DNA of 21,199 bases from Actinomycetes bacterium (GTDB lineage Bacteria > Actinomycetota > CALGFH01). The translations under genes were made by a program, and so were the position numbers. The notes beneath the pieces are model-generated. The model was not told the DNA's origin. It saw only the letters and a program-made list of their open reading frames with translations, and searched no databases. The stretch covers positions 1 through 21,199 of the forward strand of contig JASLIH010000019.1 of assembly GCA_030152105.1 (NCBI GenBank). The letters run 5' to 3'. Below are positions 7,994 to 15,351 of the stretch, one piece after another. How positions within the stretch are numbered: the first letter of the stretch is position 1; the number at the start of each line of letters is the position of its first letter.

Positions 7994-8103
7994 CACCGTG
8001 ACCGTGTCGCGCCATCGTGACCGTGTCGCGCCATCGTGACCGTGTCGCGGCACCGTGACCGTGTCGCGGCACCGTGACGTGTCGCGCCAGCGTGACCGTG
8101 TCA
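7994..8103. repeat. Tandem array, about six 19-bp units
   Basis: The consensus is CACCGTGACCGTGTCGCGC, with the third and last bases varying (C/T/G and C/G). Units begin at 7994, 8013, 8032, 8051, 8070 and 8088. The fifth is one base short, and the last is partial, running into the stop codon of the DUF5719 gene at 8103-8101. The array fills most of the space between two convergent genes. Upstream of it (7896-7993) I see only the palindrome CCGGCGCCGG near 7964 and no gene. Confidence 0.95.
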
Positions 8104-9741
8104 GGGTGCGGCCGCGGGCCCGGGCTCGATCGGGCCGCCGGCGGGGAGGCCGCCGATGGCCGAGCCGGGGACGATCGGGCCGCCGTCCAGCGGCGCCGCC
8201 ACCAGCCCGGCCGAACCGGCCTGGACGACCAGGTTCTTGATGCCGTCGGGCACGTCCTGGACCTCGACCCGGCCGGGCGCGACCCGCACCGCCTGGCCGG
8301 CGCTGCCGCCGCCGGTGAGGTCGCCGAGGCGGGCCTCGAGCTCCTCGGTGGACAGGTTGGCCAGCACCAGCTTGCCGCCGTCAGGGGTGCCGGGGACCAG
8401 CCAGCCGCTCTCCTGCTGGCCGGTGCCCAGGTCGATGCGCGAGCTGATCTGGTTGCCGTCCCCCTGGGTGACCCGCAGGGCGGCCACGAACGGGGCGCCG
8501 TTGGTCGAGCGGACCCGCACGGCGAACGGTCCCTTGACGTCGAGGGCCGGGATGGCCAGCTCGGCGGTGCCGCCGTTGGCGATCGGCTCGCCGAAGTCGC
8601 CCTCAGGCCGGAAGGTCGCCTTGGCGGTGGTGATCTGGAGCTCGACCTGGAGCGGCGTCGGGTTGGGGTTGGTGACCAGGACCTGGGCCTGCCGGCCGCC
8701 GCCGCTGATCCCGCCCGCGAACGACCAGACCGGCTTGGCCGCGCCCTGGGCCGGCAGGAGGGTCGGGGCCCGGCCGCCGCTGCTGACGGCCGCGCCGACC
8801 ACGACCCGGCCGGCCCGGGCGACGACCTCGATCGACGGCTTGAGCCCGGTCGGGGCCTCGTCGCCGAGGGGGCGCACCACCGCCTCGCCCGGCTTGATGA
8901 ACACCTCGCGCTCGTCGGGCCGGATCGAGCCCGAGGTCAGGTGCGGGACCAGGTCGACGGTGGCCGGCTGGCTGTCGGGATTGGCGATGATCACGTTGGT
9001 CTCGGTGCCGAAGCGGGTGTCGGAGGCCGGCAGCCACCAGCGGTTGCCGGGGCCAGGGGCGCAGCCCAGGCCGGGGGCGCTGACCACGACCGGGGCGCTG
9101 AACGACTCGACCTGCACGAACCCCGCCTTGGCCGGCTTGAGGGACAGCTGCTGGGTCTTGCCGCCGGCCAGCTCCTGGGTCGCCGGGGCGGCGGACTTGC
9201 CGGTCCCGCGGATGGTGGTGCGCAGCGAGGCCGTCGCCTCGCCGACGTTGGCGATTGTCACCGGGGTCGTCTGGCCGCCCAGCAGCGGGCAGACCCAGCG
9301 GGCCGAGTACGGGTCGCGGGTGGCCGGGGCGGCCGGTTGGGTGGCCGAGGGCAGGGCATTGGCGCCGAACACGAGCGCGGTGGCCAGGACGACCAGGGTC
9401 CCGGCCAGGCCGAGGCTGGTGCCGCGCAGGTCGGCCAGCTGCGGGGCCCGCAGCTGGGGGGTGCGCAGCTGGGGCGCCTTGAGGGCCGGGCGCCGCCTCG
9501 GCTCCCCTGGTTCCTCCGGCTGCCCGCCGGTGGCCGGCTCGCCGCTCGGCAGGTCGGGAACCGGCCGGACCCGCGGCTCCTGCCGCGGCGGCTCCGGGGA
9601 GGAGGGGTCGGCCGCCGCCGGCTTGGCCGGGCGGCCGCGGCGCAGGCTCCGCTTCTGCTGGTGGCGGGCGGCCCGGCTGGGGATGAGGGCGGCCGGCTGG
9701 TCCTCGTCGGGGCCGCCGGGCGGGGGCAGCTGGTCGCTCAC
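8101..9741 (-). CDS. DUF5719 membrane-anchored extracellular protein
   Basis: Function unknown. The 546-residue product has a Pro/Arg-rich cytoplasmic lead of about 107 residues, including a triple A/T-PQLR repeat (89-102), one transmembrane helix at about 108-130, and a long outer domain of beta-rich repeats typical of DUF5719 (for example PVTIANVGEATASL, NVIIANPDSQPATV, QVLVTNPNPTPLQV). Two cysteines, in WVCPLL (151) and LGCAPG, could form a disulfide outside the cell. The start is a GTG at 9741 sharing GTGA with the stop of the glycosyltransferase gene, so the pair is probably coupled. In actinobacteria DUF5719 proteins commonly sit next to a large glycosyltransferase near whiB, suggesting a cell-surface role; this is inference. 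The last codons abut the 19-bp tandem array. Confidence 0.85.
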   Translation of the reverse strand: MSDQLPPPGGPDEDQPAALIPSRAARHQQKRSLRRGRPAKPAAADPSSPEPPRQEPRVRPVPDLPSGEPATGGQPEEPGEPRRRPALKAPQLRTPQLRAPQLADLRGTSLGLAGTLVVLATALVFGANALPSATQPAAPATRDPYSARWVCPLLGGQTTPVTIANVGEATASLRTTIRGTGKSAAPATQELAGGKTQQLSLKPAKAGFVQVESFSAPVVVSAPGLGCAPGPGNRWWLPASDTRFGTETNVIIANPDSQPATVDLVPHLTSGSIRPDEREVFIKPGEAVVRPLGDEAPTGLKPSIEVVARAGRVVVGAAVSSGGRAPTLLPAQGAAKPVWSFAGGISGGGRQAQVLVTNPNPTPLQVELQITTAKATFRPEGDFGEPIANGGTAELAIPALDVKGPFAVRVRSTNGAPFVAALRVTQGDGNQISSRIDLGTGQQESGWLVPGTPDGGKLVLANLSTEELEARLGDLTGGGSAGQAVRVAPGRVEVQDVPDGIKNLVVQAGSAGLVAAPLDGGPIVPGSAIGGLPAGGPIEPGPAAAP

Positions 9742-12700
9742 CGGGCCACACCACCCCGGGCCAGGCCGGCCAGGCGGAGGTCGCCGCTGGTGGTGTCGTC
9801 GATGGTGGCGCTCGTCGGGGCGACCGGCGGCGCCACCCGGGTCGGGCGGGCCATGGTGGCCACCGCGGCCAGGACGAGCAGGGCCTCGATGAGCAGCCAC
9901 GTCAGGCGCCGGTCCTGGCCGGTCCGCTCGACCTCCAGGTTGCCGGTGGTCCCGGCGGGCAGCTTGAAGCCCTGGGCCCAGCCGAGGGCGGTGGTCGGCT
10001 CCAGCTGGGCCCCGCCGACGGTCGCCCGCCACGCCTCGGCCTCGGGGACCAGCAGCACGACCGTGCCCGGCCCGCTGGCCGCGACCTGCCCGCTGGCCGG
10101 GTCGGGGACCGGGACGGGCTGGGTGGGGCTGGTCAGCATGCCCTGGACCTCGGCCGGCGGGTCCTCGCCGGGGATCACCCAGGCCGTCCGCGGCACCGCC
10201 GGGCCCTGGAACAGCGCCGCCTGCTCGGTCGGCTTGGCGTCCAGGTCCTGCTGCCTGGCCACCAGGTCGACCAGCCGGCCGGCCTCGGGCCCGGGCCGCA
10301 CGACCACGTAGCCGATGCCGAACATGCGCAGCATCGAACCGGCCCGGTGGGTGCGGGCTTCGACGATGTCGGTCACCACCGAGCCCAGGTCGTCGGCGGC
10401 CACGGCCGGCGGCCGTCCCGGGTCGAGCAGGGTCCGGCCCTGCGACCCGGTGACGGCGAAGTCGACGCCGTGGTCGGTCCGCCCGGCCAGCCACAGCACC
10501 CGGGCCTGGCTGCGGGTGACCGTGGCCGGCAGGGCCGGGCTGTCGATCGCCTCCATCGGCGACCAGACGCCCCTGACCAGATGCCCGGTCACGAACAGGC
10601 CGGTGACGAGGCTGAGCACGACCAGGGCGCCGGCGGTGACCCGCCGGACGCTGAAGCGGACAGTCAGCCGGGCCAGGGCCTGCCCGATGCCGGCAAGGCC
10701 GAGGCCGGCGGCCGCGGCCCAGGCCACCGCCCCAGGCACCAGCAGCCCGGCCGGCCACTCGGTGACCCGCGGGGCCAGCCCCTTGGCCTGCCAGGTGGCG
10801 GCCAGGGCGGCGACCACGAACCCGGCCAGCAGCCAGAACGCCTGAAGGCGGCGGCCGGCGGCGGCCGCGAAGAACAGGGCGGCCAGGGCCAGAGCCGGGT
10901 ACACCGGCCCGACCAGCGGGCCGGGCACCCCGCCGCCACCCGGCCGCAGCTGGAGCAGGTCGGCCAGCCCGGGCGTGACCAGGGGACGGCTGAGGTCGGC
11001 GAAGACGGCCCCGGTGACCAGCCGCGCGCTCCACGGCAACAGCAGCAACAGGGCCAGGGCGAACCCGGCGGCCAGGTACAGCGACTGGCGGGCGGCCAGC
11101 CGGCGACCGTCGGCACCCGCGCTGGCCAGGGCGACCACGATGGCGGCGACCACCACCAGCCCGAGGGAGATCACCGCCGAAGGGCTCATGGCGATGGCCA
11201 CAGCGGCCAGAAGGGCGAAGCGCAGAGCCGGGCGCCAGGGCTCGCGCGGCTGCTCGGCCCGGAAGGCCAGCACCACCTGGGCCAGGGCCGGCGGGGCCAG
11301 GACCAGCAGGACCAGCTCGCCGATGCGGCCCTGGGCGAGGGCGCCGGTGGCCAGGGGCGCGGTCGCGTACAGCAGCCCGGCCAGGGCTCGGGCCCACAGC
11401 TGGGGCACCACCACCCGCAGGGCGCGGGTGCAGGTGGCCGCGGCCAGCGGCAGGGCCAGCCACAACAGCAGCTTCTCGGCGACCAGGGCCTTCCCGAAGG
11501 TCAGCACCGACAGCCCCCCGAGCAGGGCCAGCGACGGTGGGGCGGAGGCGGTCGAGCCCATCTGGGCCCGGTGGAAGCTGGAGACGAACTCGCGCACCAG
11601 CTCGGTGGCCGTTGCCGGCCAGACCCCAAGGCTGATGCTGGCGATCGCCGGTGCGAACAGCACCGACCGCAGCGAGATGGCCATGACCAGGGCGAACCCG
11701 CCGACCATGAAGGCCACCGGGTGGCCGGCGACCACCCGCAGCACCGACACCCCGCCCGAGGGCATGTCCTGCTCCTCGCCGCTGTCGTCGGTCCGCTGGG
11801 CGACGTGGGCGCCGACCTCGGCGCCGTAGACCAGCTCGAGCGTGCCCCGGAGCAGGGCCCGCAGCCGCTGGCCGCCCGGCGCCCGGAGGGGGGCGAGGGC
11901 GCTGTCGTCCACCTTGCGCTGCTTCTGGAGGCGGCGGCGGTGGACGAGCGTGACCGGGAGCTCCTTGACGTTCCAGCCCCAGGCCCACAGCACGGCCAGG
12001 GCGTCGGCGGGCCTGCCGGTCAGGGCCAGGCCGGCCGACCGGACCAGCGCCCCCACCATGGCCAGCAGCAGGGCCAGGGGCAGCTTGCGCAGGCTGCTCG
12101 CCTTGAGCATGGCCGCCAGGGTGTGGCGCTCGATCAGGTAGCGGGGGTGGCCGACGGCCCGGGTCTTGCGGCTGCGGGAGGAGGCGGCGGCGAAGTGGCG
12201 GACCCGGGCCTGGGGCACGACCAGGACCCGGCCCCCGGTCAGATGCGTCCGCCAGCAGAGGTCGAGGTCGTCGCGGAAGGCCGGCATGCGCTCGTCGAAG
12301 CCGCCGACGTTCAGCAGGGCCCCGCGCCGGACCAGCATCCCGGCGGTGTTGACGAAGAACACGTCGTTGATCTGGTCGTGCTGGCCCTGGTCGATCTCGT
12401 CGTCCTCGATCTGGGACACGGCCCGGCCCGTCCGGTCGATCGAGAAGCCGATCTCCGACAGCCGGTCGGGGTTGGTCCAGGAGACCAGCTTGGGGCCGAG
12501 GATGGACGCGCTAGGGCGGGACTCGGCCTCGGCCAGGAGCCGCTCGAGGGCCTCCGGCTCGGGGGCGCAGTCGTCATGGAGTAGCCACAGCCAGTCCATC
12601 CCCGAGGTGCGGGGATCGCGCAGCGCCGACATCACCGCCCGGCCGAACTGCCCCCGAACGGCCATGACGGCGTCGTCGCCCAGGCGGGAGCGGGCCCAGT

Positions 12701-12851
12701 CCGCGCTGCCGTCCGTCGAGCCGGTGTCGACCACCAGCACGTCGTCGATCGGGCGGGTCTGGGCGGCGAGGCCGCGGAAGGTGTCGCGAAGGAACGCGCG
12801 TCCATTGTGGTTGACGACGATCGCGATGACCCGTGGCTGACTCGCTGGCAC
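9738..12851 (-). CDS. Family 2 glycosyltransferase fused to a polytopic membrane region
   Basis: A 1037-residue envelope enzyme. Residues 1-240 form a GT-A glycosyltransferase: VVNHNGRAFLRDTFRGL, the nucleotide-binding VVDTGSTDGS (40-49), the acidic pair in LLHDDCAPEPE (93-94) and the acceptor/base region FRDDLDLCWRTHL (192-204). From about 255 the chain is strongly hydrophobic, with roughly a dozen membrane helices up to about residue 700, then a mostly soluble, presumably external, part and a final helix near LIEALLVLAAVATMA. The architecture resembles actinobacterial polysaccharide or mannan transferases with GT-C-like membrane domains. Donor and acceptor are unknown; GDP-mannose or a polyprenyl-linked sugar are reasonable guesses given manB and manC nearby. 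Start GTG at 12851 follows GAGGAAGG. It is first gene after whiB and overlaps the DUF5719 gene by 4 nt. Confidence 0.87.
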   Translation of the reverse strand: MPASQPRVIAIVVNHNGRAFLRDTFRGLAAQTRPIDDVLVVDTGSTDGSADWARSRLGDDAVMAVRGQFGRAVMSALRDPRTSGMDWLWLLHDDCAPEPEALERLLAEAESRPSASILGPKLVSWTNPDRLSEIGFSIDRTGRAVSQIEDDEIDQGQHDQINDVFFVNTAGMLVRRGALLNVGGFDERMPAFRDDLDLCWRTHLTGGRVLVVPQARVRHFAAASSRSRKTRAVGHPRYLIERHTLAAMLKASSLRKLPLALLLAMVGALVRSAGLALTGRPADALAVLWAWGWNVKELPVTLVHRRRLQKQRKVDDSALAPLRAPGGQRLRALLRGTLELVYGAEVGAHVAQRTDDSGEEQDMPSGGVSVLRVVAGHPVAFMVGGFALVMAISLRSVLFAPAIASISLGVWPATATELVREFVSSFHRAQMGSTASAPPSLALLGGLSVLTFGKALVAEKLLLWLALPLAAATCTRALRVVVPQLWARALAGLLYATAPLATGALAQGRIGELVLLVLAPPALAQVVLAFRAEQPREPWRPALRFALLAAVAIAMSPSAVISLGLVVVAAIVVALASAGADGRRLAARQSLYLAAGFALALLLLLPWSARLVTGAVFADLSRPLVTPGLADLLQLRPGGGGVPGPLVGPVYPALALAALFFAAAAGRRLQAFWLLAGFVVAALAATWQAKGLAPRVTEWPAGLLVPGAVAWAAAAGLGLAGIGQALARLTVRFSVRRVTAGALVVLSLVTGLFVTGHLVRGVWSPMEAIDSPALPATVTRSQARVLWLAGRTDHGVDFAVTGSQGRTLLDPGRPPAVAADDLGSVVTDIVEARTHRAGSMLRMFGIGYVVVRPGPEAGRLVDLVARQQDLDAKPTEQAALFQGPAVPRTAWVIPGEDPPAEVQGMLTSPTQPVPVPDPASGQVAASGPGTVVLLVPEAEAWRATVGGAQLEPTTALGWAQGFKLPAGTTGNLEVERTGQDRRLTWLLIEALLVLAAVATMARPTRVAPPVAPTSATIDDTTSGDLRLAGLARGGVAR

Positions 12852-12904
12852 AACCTTCCTCTCGAGGCCTCGCCGGCCGGGGGTAGCCGGGGCTGTATCG
12901 AAAG

Positions 12905-12934
12905 GCCCGTAGGGTTCAGAGCTCCCCCACGGGC
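12905..12934. promoter_or_regulatory. Hairpin in the leader of the glycosyltransferase gene
   Basis: GCCCGT (12905-12910) pairs with ACGGGC (12929-12934), with further GGG/CCC pairing inside. It lies downstream of the candidate promoter at 12943-12951 and 54 nt before the GTG start, so it is in the leader RNA. It may be an attenuator or the whiB terminator; the following CUUUC is too short to decide. Confidence 0.4.
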
Positions 12935-12942
12935 GTCCAGGA

Positions 12943-12951
12943 ATGCTAGCA
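12943..12951 (-). promoter_or_regulatory. Candidate extended -10 promoter for GT2-DUF5719
   Basis: Minus strand TGCTAGCAT matches the extended -10 form TGnTAnnnT in an otherwise GC-rich 201-nt gap between whiB and the glycosyltransferase gene. I do not see a good -35 box. It suggests that the operon can be transcribed separately from whiB. The rest of the gap (12852-13052) shows no gene. Confidence 0.35.
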
Positions 12952-13052
12952 CGGGACCGCCGGGCAGGCCTAAAGCAACCCGCAAGTGGCGCGAATCGGG
13001 CGTCGACAGGAATTTGCCCCGGTAAAGGGCCAACGGCTCAAGCGACGCGGTC

Positions 13053-13292
13053 TCACGAAGCGCGGCGCTTGAGGCGCCGGCGCTCACGCTCGGACAGGCC
13101 GCCCCAGATCCCGAACCGCTCGTCGTTGGCCAGCGCGTACTCGAGGCATTCGGTCTGCACCGTGCAGGTCTGACAGATGCGTTTGGCCGCCCGGGTGGAG
13201 CCGCCCTTCTCCGGAAAGAAGCAGTCGGCGTCCTTCTCCAGGCAGGCCGCCCGCTCGTACCAGGGCTGGATCTCGACGGGGATGGGGCCCAT
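13053..13292 (-). CDS. WhiB-family iron-sulfur regulator (WhiB/WhiB2 type)
   Basis: A 79-residue transcription factor expected to bind a [4Fe-4S] cluster and the principal sigma factor. Cluster cysteines are Cys17, Cys40, Cys43 and Cys49 (pattern C...CxxCx5C), followed by the turn GIWGG (61-65) and a basic tail ERERRRLKRR. FFPEKGGSTRAAKRIC and ECLEYALANDERFGIWGGL match the WhiB/WhiB2 subgroup, and the neighbourhood (manB side, fbiA/fbiB side) is that of mycobacterial whiB2. In streptomycetes and mycobacteria this protein controls septation and sporulation-type division. There is an additional Cys24 in DADCFFP, where homologues usually lack one. The start is ATG 13292, set by GAGGAGG six bases upstream; the TTG at 13307 overlaps that site and is unlikely. 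Confidence 0.94.
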   Translation of the reverse strand: MGPIPVEIQPWYERAACLEKDADCFFPEKGGSTRAAKRICQTCTVQTECLEYALANDERFGIWGGLSERERRRLKRRAS

Positions 13293-13355
13293 CCAATGCC
13301 TCCTCAACCGGTGCAGCGAGGCGTCCGGGTCGCACGCTTATGGGAGTTTGGAACA

Positions 13356-13367
13356 TCACGATCGTAA
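13356..13367. promoter_or_regulatory. Candidate operator: TCACGATCGTAA
   Basis: A near-palindrome (10 of 12 positions; central ACGATCGT is perfect) in the AT-richer region between whiB and the sigma factor gene. The half sites TCAC and GTAA recall BldD boxes (TnAC...GTnA), but with four instead of five bases between them. A regulator-binding role is a guess from form and place. Confidence 0.3.
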
Positions 13368-13380
13368 TTACATCGGTGGC

Positions 13381-13410
13381 ATTCTGCGGCTGCTTGAGTG
13401 GCTTTTTCAA
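13381..13410 (-). promoter_or_regulatory. Candidate promoter of whiB
   Basis: Minus strand TTGAAA (13410-13405), 18-nt spacer, CAGAAT (13386-13381), giving a leader of about 80 nt that includes the palindrome at 13356. The -35 box lies within a GCTTGA/TCAAGC inverted repeat (13392-13397 and 13407-13412), and a T6 run lies at 13419-13424. The remainder of the 233-nt gap shows no gene. Confidence 0.4.
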
Positions 13411-13525
13411 GCGGAAGGTTTTTTCTGGGGACAGGTCGCCGAGGCGCGCACGAGCCGGCGCTCTGGCCGGTGGCCGGTGCATGGGATAGCCTCACCGGCG
13501 GACCGAGGAGCTTGCGGGGGGTTTC

Positions 13526-14194
13526 ATGCTGGGGTTCGGGGGAGAGCGGGAGGCGGTGTCCAAGGTCGGGCTGAGCGCGGCGGACCTGGTCGCGGCCCGT
13601 CTCCGCGAGCCCGCGGCCGTGACCCGTATCTACACCGCCTACGCGCCTGCTCTGTTCCGCTTCTTCATGGCCTCGGTCGGCGACCGCCACCTGGCCGAGG
13701 ACCTCACCGGCAACACCTTCGTGAGCGCCATCGAGGGCCTGCCCAGGTTCCGCGGCCCGGTCGAGGCCCTTGGTGGCTGGCTGTTCCAGATCGCCCGCCA
13801 CGACCTCTACGACCACCGGCGCAAGCAGTCGCGCACGCGGATCGAGCCACTCGACGAGAACCTCGCCGAGGCCACCCGCTCCGACGCCACCGTCGACCCC
13901 GAGGAGCTGGCCATCGACCGCCTCGAGGGCAGCCGGGTGCTGGGGGCCATGCGCGAGCTCTCCCCCGACCAGCGCGAGGTGCTGCTGCTGCGGATGGCCG
14001 GAGGCATGACCGCCCCCGAGGTGGCCTCTGTGCTCGGCAAGACCACCGGCGCCGTGAAGGCCCTGCAGCACCGTGGCCTGGCCAGCCTGGCCAGGGTGCT
14101 GGGCCTACGTAGCCCGGACGAGACGCCGCAACGCCCGTATCCATCACCCGACCCCGATCGCCTGACTAGTCAGGAGGGGGACGAGGAACGGTGA
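13526..14194 (+). CDS. ECF-type sigma factor (sigma-70 family)
   Basis: A 222-residue alternative sigma factor that would direct RNA polymerase to its own promoter set. Region 2 spans about residues 30-95: RIYTAYAPALFRFF, the DNA-melting/core-binding stretch HLAEDLTGNTFVSAIEGL, then GGWLFQIARHDLYDHRR. Region 4 spans about 145-200, with LSPDQREVLLLRMAGGMTAP and the helix-turn-helix GKTTGAVKALQHRGLASLARVL. The region 4 ending resembles the BldN type (MGKNEGAIKTLQYRA in Streptomyces), an inference from memory of that family. The ATG at 13526 has a GCGGGGGG tract close upstream. It is divergent from whiB across 233 nt and shares a GTGA overlap with the DUF5667 gene, its probable regulatory partner. 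The last 20 residues are Pro/Asp-rich and not conserved. Confidence 0.9.
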   Translation: MLGFGGEREAVSKVGLSAADLVAARLREPAAVTRIYTAYAPALFRFFMASVGDRHLAEDLTGNTFVSAIEGLPRFRGPVEALGGWLFQIARHDLYDHRRKQSRTRIEPLDENLAEATRSDATVDPEELAIDRLEGSRVLGAMRELSPDQREVLLLRMAGGMTAPEVASVLGKTTGAVKALQHRGLASLARVLGLRSPDETPQRPYPSPDPDRLTSQEGDEER

Positions 14195-15255
14195 GGATGC
14201 AACGGCCCAGGCCCAACAAGCTGCACGATGAGCTCGACGCGCTGCTCGACGGGCGCCCGGTCGAGCTCACCGACGAGCTTGCCCCGCTGGCCGAGGCGGC
14301 CGACAGCCTCCGGGCCGAGCTGGCCACCTACCAGCTCGCCCCCGGGGTGGCCGAGCGCCACCTGGAGCGGGTCCTTGAGGGCTCGGGCAGGGTCGTCCAG
14401 CTGCCGGTTCGCCGGCCGGCCGGCGGCTGGGAGGTCCGCCGCCGCGTGGCCGCGGTCGCCCTGGCCGCCGCTCTGGTCCTGGCCCCGGCCACCATCGCCT
14501 CGGCCGCCGCCCTGCCCGGCCAGGCCATGTACCCGTTCAAGCTGGCCATCGAGCAGCTCCGCATCGCCTCGGTGCAGTGGTCCTCGACCCGCGAGGCGGG
14601 TGAGCGGACCCGGGTCGCCGACGCGCGCCTCAGCGAGCTCAAGCGGCTGGTCGATCTCCAGATGTTCAATCAGATCGGCCCGGCGGTGACCGCACTCGCC
14701 GAGGCGTACCGTGCCGCCAAGGACGCCGTGGACGACGCCAAACAGGACGGAGCGGCCGGGGCCGAGGTCGCCGAGCTGAACGGCAAGCTGGCGAGCGTCC
14801 AGAACCAGGCGATCAGCACCGTCGTCATGGTCAGCTCCTCCATCCAGGCCGCCAAGCTGCCGTCCGGCAGCACCCGGAACGCGATCGAGGCGGCGGTCCA
14901 TGACGCCCAGACCGTGCTCCCGCCGCCGGCCCCGCCCGCTGACGCGACCCCGACCCCGACCACGGCGAACAGCCCGGCCACCTCGCCGCCGACCGACCCG
15001 TCGACCTCGCCGACCTCGCCGCAGAACACGGCACCCGCGTCGCCGGCGAGCACCGCGCCGCCGCCGACCAGTGCGCCGACCACCGAGCCGCCGACGACCG
15101 TGCCGCCGACGACCGAGTCGCCGCCGACCAGCGAGCCAACGACTCCGGGGTCCGCCGGCCAGGTGGGCGACAGCGGCGGTCTGGCGGGAGCCGACGAGCG
15201 GACCTCGGCCGAGGCGAAGGACGTACCGCCGACCACGTCGCCGCCGGCGCCCTGA
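14191..15255 (+). CDS. DUF5667 membrane protein, likely partner of the ECF sigma factor
   Basis: A 354-residue protein with three parts: an N-terminal cytoplasmic helical segment (1-84; LHDELDALLDGRPVEL), which could hold the sigma factor; one transmembrane helix at about 85-107; and an outer DUF5667 region starting at ALPGQAMYPFKLAIEQLRIA (107-126). It ends in a Pro/Thr/Ser-rich stalk (about 245-354) encoded by imperfect CCGACC-type DNA repeats (about 14930-15250). The start is a GTG at 14191 sharing GTGA with the sigma factor's stop; an ATG six bases on is possible. The one-helix layout and translational coupling suggest an anti-sigma or sensor role, as in RsbN next to BldN. No recognised zinc anti-sigma motif (HxxxCxxC) is present, so this is inference. 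Confidence 0.82.
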   Translation: MRMQRPRPNKLHDELDALLDGRPVELTDELAPLAEAADSLRAELATYQLAPGVAERHLERVLEGSGRVVQLPVRRPAGGWEVRRRVAAVALAAALVLAPATIASAAALPGQAMYPFKLAIEQLRIASVQWSSTREAGERTRVADARLSELKRLVDLQMFNQIGPAVTALAEAYRAAKDAVDDAKQDGAAGAEVAELNGKLASVQNQAISTVVMVSSSIQAAKLPSGSTRNAIEAAVHDAQTVLPPPAPPADATPTPTTANSPATSPPTDPSTSPTSPQNTAPASPASTAPPPTSAPTTEPPTTVPPTTESPPTSEPTTPGSAGQVGDSGGLAGADERTSAEAKDVPPTTSPPAP

Positions 15256-15351
15256 CGCCCCTCCTCGCGACCACCGGCGCCGCGGTTCCCTGAGCCGGCG
15301 GCGGGCGGCGCTATCCTGAGGGCCGCTCCCGGCCCCGATCGAGGGAAGGCC

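Noticed and set aside
8101..11988. Very long open frame on the minus strand reading through the DUF5719 gene and into the glycosyltransferase gene
   Set aside because: The part above 9741 is Arg/Gly/Pro-rich shadow of the glycosyltransferase in another frame; only the section from the GTG at 9741 has protein-like sequence.
12852..13052. Possible small gene between whiB and the glycosyltransferase
   Set aside because: Open frames here lack a ribosome-binding site and codon bias; the stretch is better seen as leader and promoter.
13392..13424. Terminator-like hairpin plus T6 run on the plus strand between whiB and the sigma factor gene
   Set aside because: The stem is only six pairs with a nine-base loop, the T-run starts six bases later, and no plus-strand gene ends here; the repeat also overlaps a probable -35 box.
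14930..15250. Repetitive DNA that could be taken for a repeat array
   Set aside because: It is in frame and encodes the Pro/Thr/Ser stalk of the DUF5667 protein, a common low-complexity linker.
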